This document shows, in pieces, positions 1 through 6,861 of a stretch of 12,314 nt of DNA. Where the stretch lies: contig JBMOEY010000042.1 of the NCBI GenBank assembly GCA_049314515.1, forward strand, positions 1 to 12,314, given 5' to 3'. The notes beneath the pieces were generated by a model. The model made no database searches. It was not told the origin of the DNA and worked only from the letters and a program-made list of their open reading frames with translations. The first letter of the stretch is position 1. Every line of letters begins with the position of its first letter. Made by a program: the position numbers and the translations under genes. The stretch is from RFQD01 sp049314515 (lineage in GTDB: Bacteria > Actinomycetota > Actinomycetes > Actinomycetales > Microbacteriaceae).

Positions 1-42
1 TTGTCACGAGCACGAGGTTATCAGCAGCACTGCCCGGAGAAC

Positions 43-1416
43 TTAGAACACCACTTCTTCGCCCGGATGGGGAACACGAACATTCCAATGGAGTTCGTTC
101 TCAATCCTCAAGCGCAGGCGATCGCTGGCCGCCGGCTCACCGTGTGTGACGTACGTGTGCGCCGGTGGTGCCGGTGCGTGCCGCATCCAGTCGATGAGTT
201 GATCCGCGTCGGCGTGGCCCGACATGCTCTCAAGGGCGACGACTTCGGCACGGATCGGCACATCGGCGCCAAATATCCGCAGGCTTCGTTCACCCGCGGC
301 CAGATATGCACCTCGCGTACCACCAGCCTGATATCCCGAGAGCAGAATCGCGTTTTTCTCGTCCTGTCCGAACGCGACCACGTGATGCAGGATTCGACCG
401 CCCGTCATCATGCCACTGGCCGCGACGATAATCATGGGGCCATGACGCTCATTGAGTTGTTTCGACTCTTCAACCGTGCGAACCAGGTGGGCGATGTTGT
501 ACATTTGCGCAAACTCCGCCCCCTCGACTCGATGTTCTTCTCGGTGTGCCTCATACATGTGTGTCGCGTTGACGGCCATCGGCGAATTCAGGTACACGGG
601 AACGGTTGGAATGCTCCCCGCTTGCATGAGTCGGGATATGTGCAGCAGAAGTGCCTGCGAGCGTCCGACGGCAAACGCCGGAATGACCACCACTCCCCCA
701 CGTGCGAGTACGCGGCTGAGCACAGGTTGCAATTCGGCAATCGGGTCGTGATGCGGATGCGATCGATCGCCGTAAGTCGATTCAGTAATCAAGACGTCGG
801 CACCGGCAAACTCCCGCGGGGGCAGCATGAGGGGATCGTCTACTCGACCCAGGTCTCCGGTGAAGTGCAGGGTTTTTCCTCCGACGTCAATGTGAAGCTG
901 GGATGCGCCCAAAATGTGCCCCGCGGGAACGAAGGTCACACTCACGCCGGGAGCCACTTCCACGCTCGAATCAAAACCGACCGTTCGAAAACGTGAGAGT
1001 GCAAGTTCTGCATCATCGGCGTTATACAGGGGCAACGGATGCGCATGCTTTGAATAACCCTTGCGCGCAGCTCGCTCGGCCTCTTCTTCGAGCAAGTGTG
1101 CACTGTCGGGCAAGAGCAACGAGCACAGCTCGGCGGTGCCTTCCGTGGCGATGATGTTGCCCGCAAAACCATCTCGAACGAGTGCCGGCAAATATCCCGA
1201 ATGGTCGAGGTGCGCATGCGACAGCACGACGGCATGGATACTTTTTGGGTCAATCGGAAATGGCTCGCGGTTGCGTTCGCGCAGTTCTTTATACCCCTGA
1301 AACAACCCGCAGTCGACGAGAACTCGCGATCCGCCCGACTCGATGAGATATCTCGAACCTGTCACGGTTCCCGTCGCTCCAAGAAAACGCAGCCGTGACC
1401 CAGATGTGGTGCTCAT
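43..1416 (-). CDS. MBL-fold/beta-CASP RNase-like metallo-hydrolase
   Basis: This 457-residue protein is a likely cytoplasmic metal-dependent RNA nuclease of the CPSF73-like group. Seen: the metallo-beta-lactamase motif HAHLDH at residues 67-72, a further metal-ligand His in PAGHILGA (H167), Asp in FTGDLG (D188), the beta-CASP entry ESTYGDR (212-218), ASGMMTGG (333-340), SGHAD (399-403, H401) and a C-terminal THGE (H425) of the RMMBL segment. All expected metal ligands appear present and the length is typical of single-chain bacterial members, which have no added KH domain. The ATG start gives the usual N-terminus, in which a FLGATGTVTGS strand opens the fold; no strong Shine-Dalgarno sequence precedes it. 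It lies downstream of tRNA-fMet on the same strand, separated by two hairpins, so it is probably transcribed separately. The RNA substrate cannot be inferred. Confidence in the fold is high; nuclease activity is a family inference. Confidence 0.93.
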   Translation of the reverse strand: MSTTSGSRLRFLGATGTVTGSRYLIESGGSRVLVDCGLFQGYKELRERNREPFPIDPKSIHAVVLSHAHLDHSGYLPALVRDGFAGNIIATEGTAELCSLLLPDSAHLLEEEAERAARKGYSKHAHPLPLYNADDAELALSRFRTVGFDSSVEVAPGVSVTFVPAGHILGASQLHIDVGGKTLHFTGDLGRVDDPLMLPPREFAGADVLITESTYGDRSHPHHDPIAELQPVLSRVLARGGVVVIPAFAVGRSQALLLHISRLMQAGSIPTVPVYLNSPMAVNATHMYEAHREEHRVEGAEFAQMYNIAHLVRTVEESKQLNERHGPMIIVAASGMMTGGRILHHVVAFGQDEKNAILLSGYQAGGTRGAYLAAGERSLRIFGADVPIRAEVVALESMSGHADADQLIDWMRHAPAPPAHTYVTHGEPAASDRLRLRIENELHWNVRVPHPGEEVVF

Positions 1417-1434
1417 GGCTTCAGCCTACGACCC

Positions 1435-1440
1435 ATTATC
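1435..1440 (-). promoter_or_regulatory. Candidate -10 box for the MBL hydrolase gene
   Basis: On the minus strand this hexamer reads GATAAT, one mismatch from the TATAAT consensus, and lies 18 bases before the ATG at 1416. No convincing -35 hexamer sits 16-18 bases further upstream. The call therefore rests on the -10 match and on its position between the upstream hairpin and the gene start. A transcript from here would have a very short leader. Confidence 0.3.
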
Positions 1441-1480
1441 GACAGATAAAGATGTGGCACTTTGTCGAGCGCAAAAGCGA

Positions 1481-1505
1481 GATGGCCCTCCAAAAGAGGG
1501 CCATC
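1481..1505 (-). terminator. Strong perfect hairpin, possible second terminator
   Basis: A perfect 10-bp inverted repeat (GATGGCCCTC and GAGGGCCATC) encloses a 5-base loop. On the minus strand a TTTT run follows four bases after the stem; on the plus strand a short TTT follows two bases after it. The stem is very stable but neither U-tract is directly adjacent and long. It could be a back-up terminator behind the tRNA, the terminator of a decayed duplicate of it, or a bidirectional barrier before the MBL gene. The direction is uncertain; minus is preferred because all genes around it are on that strand. Confidence 0.55.
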
Positions 1506-1508
1506 CGT

Positions 1509-1525
1509 TTGTTGCGGGGGCAGGA
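1509..1525 (-). repeat. 17-bp direct repeat of the tRNA-fMet 3' end (copy 1)
   Basis: The 17 bases here are identical to 1617-1633. On the minus strand they correspond to the last residue of the T-loop, the 3' side of the T-stem, the 3' acceptor strand, the discriminator base and three downstream bases of tRNA-fMet. The copy lies 108 bp from the tRNA copy, and the rest of the tRNA is not recognisable next to it. It may be the remnant of a duplicated tRNA gene or an integration (att) footprint; nothing resembling an integrase is in the window. Confidence 0.7.
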
Positions 1526-1570
1526 GCCGTTGGCAGCCCACAGGGATGCCGCCTCCCAAATCCTGCACAT
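1511..1570 (-). other. Foldable intergenic segment between two hairpins
   Basis: On the minus strand this stretch contains an outer inverted pair GCAGGA/TCCTGC. Inside it is a tight hairpin in which GGCA-CCC pairs with GGG-TGCC around a TGT loop, with one mismatch. The strong hairpin at 1481-1505 follows directly. Together the segment could be a small structured RNA ending in a terminator, or only the debris of a duplicated tRNA gene. I recognise no known RNA family (it lacks the SRP RNA signature), and I see no good promoter of its own, so it is recorded only as a candidate. Confidence 0.3.
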
Positions 1571-1576
1571 CAACAG

Positions 1577-1608
1577 AAACAAAAAGAAAGCCGCCCGGAA
1601 AGGGCGGT
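1577..1608 (-). terminator. Rho-independent terminator of tRNA-fMet
   Basis: Reading the minus strand, a 6-bp GC-only stem (CCGCCC/GGGCGG, at 1602-1607 and 1591-1596) with a 5-base loop is followed by a T-rich run, CTTTCTTTTTGTTT. It begins 12 bases after the discriminator base of tRNA-fMet. Stem, loop and T-tract have the standard form of an intrinsic terminator. Confidence 0.85.
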
Positions 1609-1616
1609 TGTTCTTA

Positions 1617-1633
1617 TTGTTGCGGGGGCAGGA
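1617..1633 (-). repeat. 17-bp direct repeat (copy 2, in the tRNA 3' end)
   Basis: This copy covers the 3' end of tRNA-fMet plus three flanking bases and matches 1509-1525 exactly. Identity stops at the flanking base on both sides. Confidence 0.7.
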
Positions 1634-1693
1634 TTTGAACCTACGACCTCTGGGTTATGAGCCCAGCGAGCTACCGAGCTGCTCCACCCCGCG
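1620..1693 (-). tRNA. tRNA-fMet (initiator, anticodon CAT)
   Basis: The minus strand folds into a complete 74-nt tRNA with the anticodon CAT at 1657-1659. Initiator hallmarks are visible. The first acceptor position is C1 opposite A72, an unpaired end; the D-stem has the A11-U24 pair; and the anticodon stem carries three consecutive G:C pairs (GGG/CCC) next to the loop. These features separate bacterial initiator tRNA from elongator tRNA-Met and are established knowledge. The T-stem GTAGG/CCTGC contains one G-U wobble. CCA is not encoded: the bases after the discriminator A are CAA. It is followed by a clear terminator and preceded by a plausible promoter, so it looks like a single-gene transcript. 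Confidence 0.97.
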
Positions 1694-1704
1694 TCGGTGA
1701 AACC

Positions 1705-1733
1705 AGAGTATCACGCGCGAACGAAGCGGTCGA
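1705..1733 (-). promoter_or_regulatory. Candidate promoter of tRNA-fMet
   Basis: On the minus strand a -10 box TACTCT (1705-1710), matching the actinobacterial TAnnnT pattern, lies 17 bases from TCGACC (1728-1733), a partial match to TTGACA. The -10 box ends 11 bases before the mature tRNA 5' end, which leaves room for a short precursor leader. Confidence 0.45.
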
Positions 1734-1803
1734 ACCGAGCGACGAACCCAACCGTCTCGCCCCACACGCACACCTGACTGCGGAATCGACGACGGCGTTA
1801 GCG

Positions 1804-2520
1804 TTACTTCTTGTGCGTCAGTGCATGGAAGGCTTTTCGCACGGCCGCCGTTAGCCGGGCGTCTTCGGTGCGGGACGCCTTTTCGTCCTCCGCAGCTATC
1901 GCATCCGTTCGAGCTCGATAGGCGGACATCGCGTCAGATATCGCTTCCGTGAGTGCCTCTACCTGGTATTTATTGAGGGAATTTTGCGCCTCCTCAGCGA
2001 GTGCCGTCGCTTCGACAAGAGCAGACTGAGTCTCCGTCAAACTGAACTCGGTCTCTCGCAACGAAGCCGAACTGGCAGCGAGGGCTTCTTCGAGTTCTGT
2101 CGCCCGTTGCTGAGCTTCTTCAAGCTGGGTTCGAGCGAGGCTCTGCGCCTCACGGATTCGATCCGCAATGCCATCGATTTTGGACTGCAAATCATCGCGT
2201 TCACGCGTCACTTCAGCGACCTGGGCGGTCAGTGTCTCGACACTTGCTCGGGCAGCTGCCAAGTCGTCAATCGAACCCGCGGCGGCCTGTTCGCGAATCT
2301 GATCAAGCGATTGATCAAAAGTGCTCGCTTGCGAGGCAAGTTGTGTATTCAGAGCTTCAATACGTTTCGCGGCTTCGACCCGATATCCCTCGGAAAGAAC
2401 GGAGGCCTCTTCAGAAATCGCCCGGTCCATTAACGCGGTGAGGTCTGGATCCCTCGCGATGGACTCGCCGAAAAGCACCACCAACATCGCGATGAGCTCT
2501 TGCCGAGCGGAGGACACCAT
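1804..2520 (-). CDS. Predicted coiled-coil protein of unknown function
   Basis: I do not recognise this 238-residue protein. It begins with a short hydrophobic helix (about residues 9-18) that is too short and lacks the charge pattern of a normal signal peptide or membrane anchor. Residues about 45-185 are Ala/Glu/Gln/Leu-rich with heptad-like spacing and almost no Pro or Gly, which predicts a long coiled coil. The tail (about 190-238) is helical and ends in a basic stretch. It has no cysteine. The ATG is preceded by AGGA at about 8 bases, which supports the start. It follows the UPF0182 gene on the same strand after 73 bases containing a hairpin, and reads toward tRNA-fMet without an obvious terminator. 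It could be a cytoplasmic scaffold or a partner of the upstream membrane protein; both are inference. An out-of-frame shadow is unlikely, because no competing gene covers this interval and the amino-acid composition is coherent. Confidence 0.75.
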   Translation of the reverse strand: MVSSARQELIAMLVVLFGESIARDPDLTALMDRAISEEASVLSEGYRVEAAKRIEALNTQLASQASTFDQSLDQIREQAAAGSIDDLAAARASVETLTAQVAEVTRERDDLQSKIDGIADRIREAQSLARTQLEEAQQRATELEEALAASSASLRETEFSLTETQSALVEATALAEEAQNSLNKYQVEALTEAISDAMSAYRARTDAIAAEDEKASRTEDARLTAAVRKAFHALTHKK

Positions 2521-2563
2521 GAAGCAAATCCTAGCGACAGGGCTCTACATTCTTGGCATGCTA

Positions 2564-2582
2564 CGAGAGAGGAACTCTCTCG
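2564..2582 (-). terminator. Perfect 8-bp hairpin after the UPF0182 gene
   Basis: CGAGAGAG and CTCTCTCG pair perfectly around a three-base loop, 11 bases beyond the UPF0182 stop codon. No T-run follows on the minus strand, so it is not a standard intrinsic terminator. It may be an mRNA 3'-end stabiliser or a partial terminator between the membrane protein and the coiled-coil gene. Confidence 0.45.
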
Positions 2583-2593
2583 AGCGCTTCAGA

Positions 2594-5470
2594 TTACTGA
2601 CCCGACGCCGCGATTGCTGCTTCCAACGCGGCCTGAAGGCGCGCATCCGCTTCACCAAATGCCGCCCAGTCTCCCGCGACGCGCGCAGCCTCGCGATCAA
2701 GCAAAGCTTTCTTCGCGTTCGATAAGGCAGTGGTCAGCGCAGAACTCGAAACCGTTCCCGAACCCGATGCAGAGTCGGGATTCGTCGGAGTGTCATTTGC
2801 CGGATCGTTGACACTTGCCCCTCCCGTCGCATCGCCACCAAAGAGCACGTCCAGCGCACCGGTGAGAGTGTTCTCGAACGCAATTTTGTCGCCGAACGCC
2901 ACCAAGATTTTCTTCAAGAGCGGATAGCTCGTGTTTCCCGTGGATTGGACGTAGACCGGCTGCACGTAAAGCAAGCCACCGCCAACCGGGAGTGTGAGCA
3001 GATTGCCCTTCAACACATCCGTTGACCCCTGACTCAAAAGATTAAGCTCCTTCGAGACGGCCGGGTCCGCGTTGAAATTGTTCTGCACCTGACCCGGGCC
3101 CGGCACGGTGACGTCCTTGGGCAAGGTCAACAGTCTGAGTTTTCCGAAGTCTGCGTCAGGCTTGCCGGCCGTGGATCCCGCATCAGAGTCCGCGACGAGA
3201 TAGCCGGTCAAGACGTTTCGGCTCGAAGTACCGGTCGCATCAGGGATAAAGGTTGAGTAGATGGAGAACGCCGGATTGGTCGCACCGGGTACCTTCATGG
3301 TCAGGTAGTAGGGCGATTGGAATCGTGTCGTGTCGGCACCCGCCGTGGGATCCGTCGGTGTAATCCACGCATCATCACGTGAATAAAAAGACCCCGAGTC
3401 GGTCACGTGGTATTGACCGAGAATTGCCCGTTGAGCCTTGAAGAGATCCGTTGGATAGCGCACATGACTCATCAAATCCGCACTCATCTCCGAGACCGGG
3501 CGCAAATGCGCAGGATAAATTTTCTGCCACGTTTGGAGCACGGGGTCGTTGTCATCCCACGCATAGAGCGTCACGGTGCCGTCATAGGCGTCAACGGTGG
3601 CCTTGACCGAGTTGCGAATGTAGTTGATGTTGTCGAGGGCGAACGCGTCCATGGCCGATTGCTGGTCCGCCGTGACCGCCGACAGGCTCTCCACCCGTGA
3701 GTAAGGGTAATTTGTGCTTGTCGTATATCCGTCCACGATCCACACAACCCGACCGTCAACGACGCTCGGGTAAGGGTCCCGGTCGAGCGTCAGATACGGG
3801 GCGATCTTCGACACGCGCGTCAACGGATCACGGTCATAGAGAATCTGTGACTTGTCGTTAACGGCGTCGGACAAAATAATCTGTTCGCTCTGGAACTTCA
3901 GGGCGTAAATGAGACGTTTGAAGATGTTGTCGAGAACCGGACCGCCATTGCCATTAAAGGTGGTGTAGGCCTGGCCGCCTTCGGTTGTCGACGACGGATA
4001 ATCGAGCTCGACAGGGCTCGAACCCACCGGTCCGCCCACGATGGAATACAGCGGAGAGTTTTCTCCAAAGTAAATTCGTGGCTCAAACGCGCCGAGGGAA
4101 CCGGTCGACGGGATTCCCGCTTCTAGGAACACCGGTTGACCTTCGACAGTTCGCTCGGTGCCATACGCAGCCACGAGACCGTAACCGTGGGTGTACACAA
4201 CCGTGTTGTTGTACCACGATTGCGAATCGCCGATGCCAGCCTGATTCAACTCGCGAACAGCAACCACGGAGTCCTGGGTTTTTCCATCGATGGCGTAACG
4301 GTCAACGTCAAGGCTCGGCGTAAACGCGTAGTACTGCTTGAACTGCTCGAGCTGAGCGTAGGACGCACTGACGAGGTCGGGATCAATGATGCGGATGCTC
4401 GCAGTGGTTTCCGCGTCGGCGCGCAGTGCACCGGGCTGAACATCCGTTTTGGCGTTGTACGGAATCTCTTCAAGATTGTCTATGCCATACGCCTGCCGAG
4501 TCATGTTGATGTTGCGTTCGATGTACGGCGCTTCGAGGCTTCGTTCACTCGGGTCGACGATGAAACGTTGCATGATCCACGGATATGCACTACCGAGGAT
4601 CAGGCTTGACACGACGAGCAACGCGGTGCCCACGAGCGAGAAGCGCCACCGACCAGTTACGGCGGTAACAAGAAAGAGCACTGCCACGAGTGCCGCGATG
4701 GCAGAGATGATTTGGAACGCGGGAATAGTCGCGTTCACGTCGGTGTACGAAGCACCCGTCATGAGGCCCGTCGAGTTGAACACCGTCGCATATTGATCGA
4801 GCCAGATGCTGATCGCCTGCAACGCGAGATAGACAAACGCGGTCACCGCGAGTTGCACGCGAGCGGGCTTCGCCACGCGAAGCTCCCGGCGAGAAATCGA
4901 AATTGACCCGTACACATAATTCGTTACGAGGGACACGAGCAGACAGAGCAACACAATCGCCGAGAAAAATGCGAGTGCCGCCCGGAAGAACGGAAGATCA
5001 AACATATAGAAGGAGACGTCGAAACCAAATTGTGGGTCCGTTGTTCCCGCCGGAGTGCTGTTCCACCACAGCAAGGCCGTCCTCCATTGCGGTGCAATCG
5101 CAAGCCCGGCAAATACTCCGAGAACGAGAGGCACGCCCCACGTGATAAGTCGACGCAGCGGTTCAATTATTTGCTGATATCGGTCGAGTTGCGCATTGAG
5201 GCGAACGTACACAGGACGCAGTCGATAGGCGGCCGCGATGCTCACCCAAACCGGGATAGCCATAGCCAGGAACCCACCCACGAAAAAAGCGACTCCCGCT
5301 ATCCACTGGGTAGCAAGAACACCCATGAAACCGACTTGAGTGAACCAGAGCACCTCCGCGTAAAAGGTTGCAAACGAGAAGAAGGCAATGACGAGAACGG
5401 CAAGCACGCCAATCGCCACGAATACGGGGGCCCGACGCGAGTTGCGATTTCGAGGAGTTGTAGTGGTCAC
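2594..5470 (-). CDS. UPF0182 family integral membrane protein
   Basis: This 958-residue protein belongs to the large UPF0182 family, common in Actinobacteria and of unknown function. Seven hydrophobic segments lie in the first third (about residues 15-37, 55-80, 109-127, 162-186, 206-224, 251-271 and 277-297). A large non-membrane domain follows, probably extracytoplasmic. Recognisable family stretches include YGIDNLEE (328-335), FTPSLDVDRY (383-392), THGYGLVAAYG (427-437) and PRIYFGE (464-470). Near the C-terminus a Ser/Thr/Gly/Asp-rich linker is followed by a short Ala-rich helical end, a pattern seen in actinobacterial members. It starts with GTG, preceded by GAGG at 5 bases, a good ribosome binding site. 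Only 39 bases separate it from the upstream PDZ/Lon-like protease gene on the same strand, so the two are likely one operon. The length is normal for the family and no break is seen. The biochemical role is unknown; the pairing with a protease suggests an envelope function. Confidence 0.95.
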   Translation of the reverse strand: MTTTTPRNRNSRRAPVFVAIGVLAVLVIAFFSFATFYAEVLWFTQVGFMGVLATQWIAGVAFFVGGFLAMAIPVWVSIAAAYRLRPVYVRLNAQLDRYQQIIEPLRRLITWGVPLVLGVFAGLAIAPQWRTALLWWNSTPAGTTDPQFGFDVSFYMFDLPFFRAALAFFSAIVLLCLLVSLVTNYVYGSISISRRELRVAKPARVQLAVTAFVYLALQAISIWLDQYATVFNSTGLMTGASYTDVNATIPAFQIISAIAALVAVLFLVTAVTGRWRFSLVGTALLVVSSLILGSAYPWIMQRFIVDPSERSLEAPYIERNINMTRQAYGIDNLEEIPYNAKTDVQPGALRADAETTASIRIIDPDLVSASYAQLEQFKQYYAFTPSLDVDRYAIDGKTQDSVVAVRELNQAGIGDSQSWYNNTVVYTHGYGLVAAYGTERTVEGQPVFLEAGIPSTGSLGAFEPRIYFGENSPLYSIVGGPVGSSPVELDYPSSTTEGGQAYTTFNGNGGPVLDNIFKRLIYALKFQSEQIILSDAVNDKSQILYDRDPLTRVSKIAPYLTLDRDPYPSVVDGRVVWIVDGYTTSTNYPYSRVESLSAVTADQQSAMDAFALDNINYIRNSVKATVDAYDGTVTLYAWDDNDPVLQTWQKIYPAHLRPVSEMSADLMSHVRYPTDLFKAQRAILGQYHVTDSGSFYSRDDAWITPTDPTAGADTTRFQSPYYLTMKVPGATNPAFSIYSTFIPDATGTSSRNVLTGYLVADSDAGSTAGKPDADFGKLRLLTLPKDVTVPGPGQVQNNFNADPAVSKELNLLSQGSTDVLKGNLLTLPVGGGLLYVQPVYVQSTGNTSYPLLKKILVAFGDKIAFENTLTGALDVLFGGDATGGASVNDPANDTPTNPDSASGSGTVSSSALTTALSNAKKALLDREAARVAGDWAAFGEADARLQAALEAAIAASGQ

Positions 5471-5509
5471 GATTGCCTCACGTTGAGAATGATGTGGTGG
5501 ATTTAAACT

Positions 5510-6703
5510 CTACTTTTTTGCGCTCGCCATGACCGAGTCGCATGTGCGAATACCGTTTGCTGGCGCATCTGCCACGGCCGCTTCGGGTGCGGAATGATCG
5601 CCCAGATATTTCAAAACCTTCGTCGCTTCGGATAACGTGCTGACCGCAAAAACGGCCATGCCCTCTGGAACGTTGCCGACGACCGTGTCACAGTTTTCTG
5701 CCGGAGCCAAAAACAATGCCGAGCCCGTGTTTTTCGCACCGAAAAGTTTTTGTCGGATGCCCCCAATCGGGCCCACATTGCCGAGATTATCGATTGTCCC
5801 GGTTCCCGAAATGTTGAGTCCACTGTTGAGGTTACCCGGCGTCAATTTGTCAATGATGCCCAGTGCAAACATCATCCCGGCACTCGGGCCGCCCACGTCA
5901 TCAAGACGAATCGTGACATCGAATGGGAAATCGTAGGCGACCGAGGCGCCGATGCCCAACACCGTGTCACCCGCATCGTTTTTGTAGGGAGCCACGTCGA
6001 CATCACGCAGTTGTCCGTCACGAAGTACGCCCAGGGTCACGATGGTCCCCGGTCCGGCATCCATCAACTTTTCTCGAAGTTGTTGAACCGATTGCGGAGC
6101 GAATCCGTTAATGGAAGTGATCACATCACCCTGCGAGAGCGGTCCATCAGACGCACTCCCCTTCGCAAAACCGAGCACCTCAATACCGGACACCACGTGG
6201 TAACCCTCGTACGTCATAGCGGCAGCCACCGCGTCGTGCTGGGAATTCACCATGAGTGCGGTGTTCTCTTTTTCGCGATCGTCGTTCGTGACATTCGGGG
6301 GGAAGACCGCATCGACCGGAACGACCGCACGAGATCGATCGAACCACGCAACGATGACGTCGCCCCAACTTGGAAGTGAATCCGGGACACCGAGAACATT
6401 GATGGTTAGGAGATTGAGATTTCCTTCGGTCGGGAACGTCGTCGCCCCGTCGATGGAGATGAGCGGAACCTTCTCTTTTTGGTCACTGCCTTCGACTGCG
6501 ACACTGACCGTGCCCAATGTGTTAAACGTCGGACCGGGCTGCTCAATGACGTACGGGGCCGGAGTGGCCGTCAGTGCGACCGTCAGGATGATCGCACCAG
6601 CGACCAAGGCCGAACCCCAACGCCAGCGGCGCTGAGCAGGAGTGGCGCGCGGTCGAGACGGCTCGAGGGGCTGACCCGAAGCATCAGAGGTGTACAACGT
6701 CAC
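5510..6703 (-). CDS. PDZ domain-containing Lon-like (S16) serine protease
   Basis: This 397-residue protein is of the YlbL/PDZ-Lon type. A basic N-terminus (about 20-29) leads into one membrane segment (about 31-48), so it is probably anchored with the rest outside the cytoplasm. A PDZ domain covers roughly residues 165-240, with the segment GPLSQGDVITSING typical of the carboxylate-binding fold. The C-terminal part is a Lon protease domain. The catalytic Ser is S274 in GGPSAG, and the partner Lys is K319 in GPIGGIRQK, so the Ser-Lys dyad is intact. The GTG start at 6703 gives the expected N-terminus; the Shine-Dalgarno sequence is weak. It is the first gene of a probable operon with UPF0182 and diverges from the metallopeptidase-like gene. 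The family is thought to process membrane-associated proteins; the substrate here is unknown. Confidence 0.94.
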   Translation of the reverse strand: MTLYTSDASGQPLEPSRPRATPAQRRWRWGSALVAGAIILTVALTATPAPYVIEQPGPTFNTLGTVSVAVEGSDQKEKVPLISIDGATTFPTEGNLNLLTINVLGVPDSLPSWGDVIVAWFDRSRAVVPVDAVFPPNVTNDDREKENTALMVNSQHDAVAAAMTYEGYHVVSGIEVLGFAKGSASDGPLSQGDVITSINGFAPQSVQQLREKLMDAGPGTIVTLGVLRDGQLRDVDVAPYKNDAGDTVLGIGASVAYDFPFDVTIRLDDVGGPSAGMMFALGIIDKLTPGNLNSGLNISGTGTIDNLGNVGPIGGIRQKLFGAKNTGSALFLAPAENCDTVVGNVPEGMAVFAVSTLSEATKVLKYLGDHSAPEAAVADAPANGIRTCDSVMASAKK

Positions 6704-6806
6704 GTTCTCAGCCTGTCAGATAAGGGAACATGCCTCCGACCACACACGCGCGACACGAAGGTGTGTTCGCGCCCAGCGCAAGTCGGTTTCGTCGCTCCAC
6801 GGGAGA

Positions 6807-6836
6807 TTGTCAGTCAGTCTGGCGTTAGCGTAGAAG
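6807..6836 (+). promoter_or_regulatory. Weak promoter candidate upstream of the DUF2342 gene
   Basis: TTGTCA at 6807-6812 is a good -35 match. The only -10-like hexamer at suitable distance is TAGAAG (6831-6836, 18-base spacer), which is poor. It lies in the 158-bp divergent region that must hold promoters for both directions. I see no clear hexamer pair for the minus-strand gene. Confidence 0.25.
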
Positions 6837-6861
6837 TACGACCTGAGAGCCCGGTGAAAGC

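Noticed and set aside
1..996. Long plus-strand open frame of 331 codons
   Set aside because: It is antisense to the well-supported MBL hydrolase and has no recognisable domain; its composition is that of a complementary-strand shadow.
1509..1633. Integrated mobile element bounded by the two 17-bp repeats
   Set aside because: The interval is only about 90 bp between copies and holds no integrase or other gene; at most it is a footprint.
1395..1700. Plus-strand open frame of 101 codons ending in a peptide containing GQDLNLRPLGYEPSELP
   Set aside because: This is the well-known spurious translation of a tRNA gene read antisense; the frame covers the hairpins, repeat and tRNA-fMet.
5750..6379. 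Plus-strand open frame of 209 codons
   Set aside because: Antisense to the PDZ/Lon-like protease with its intact catalytic Ser and Lys; no independent support.
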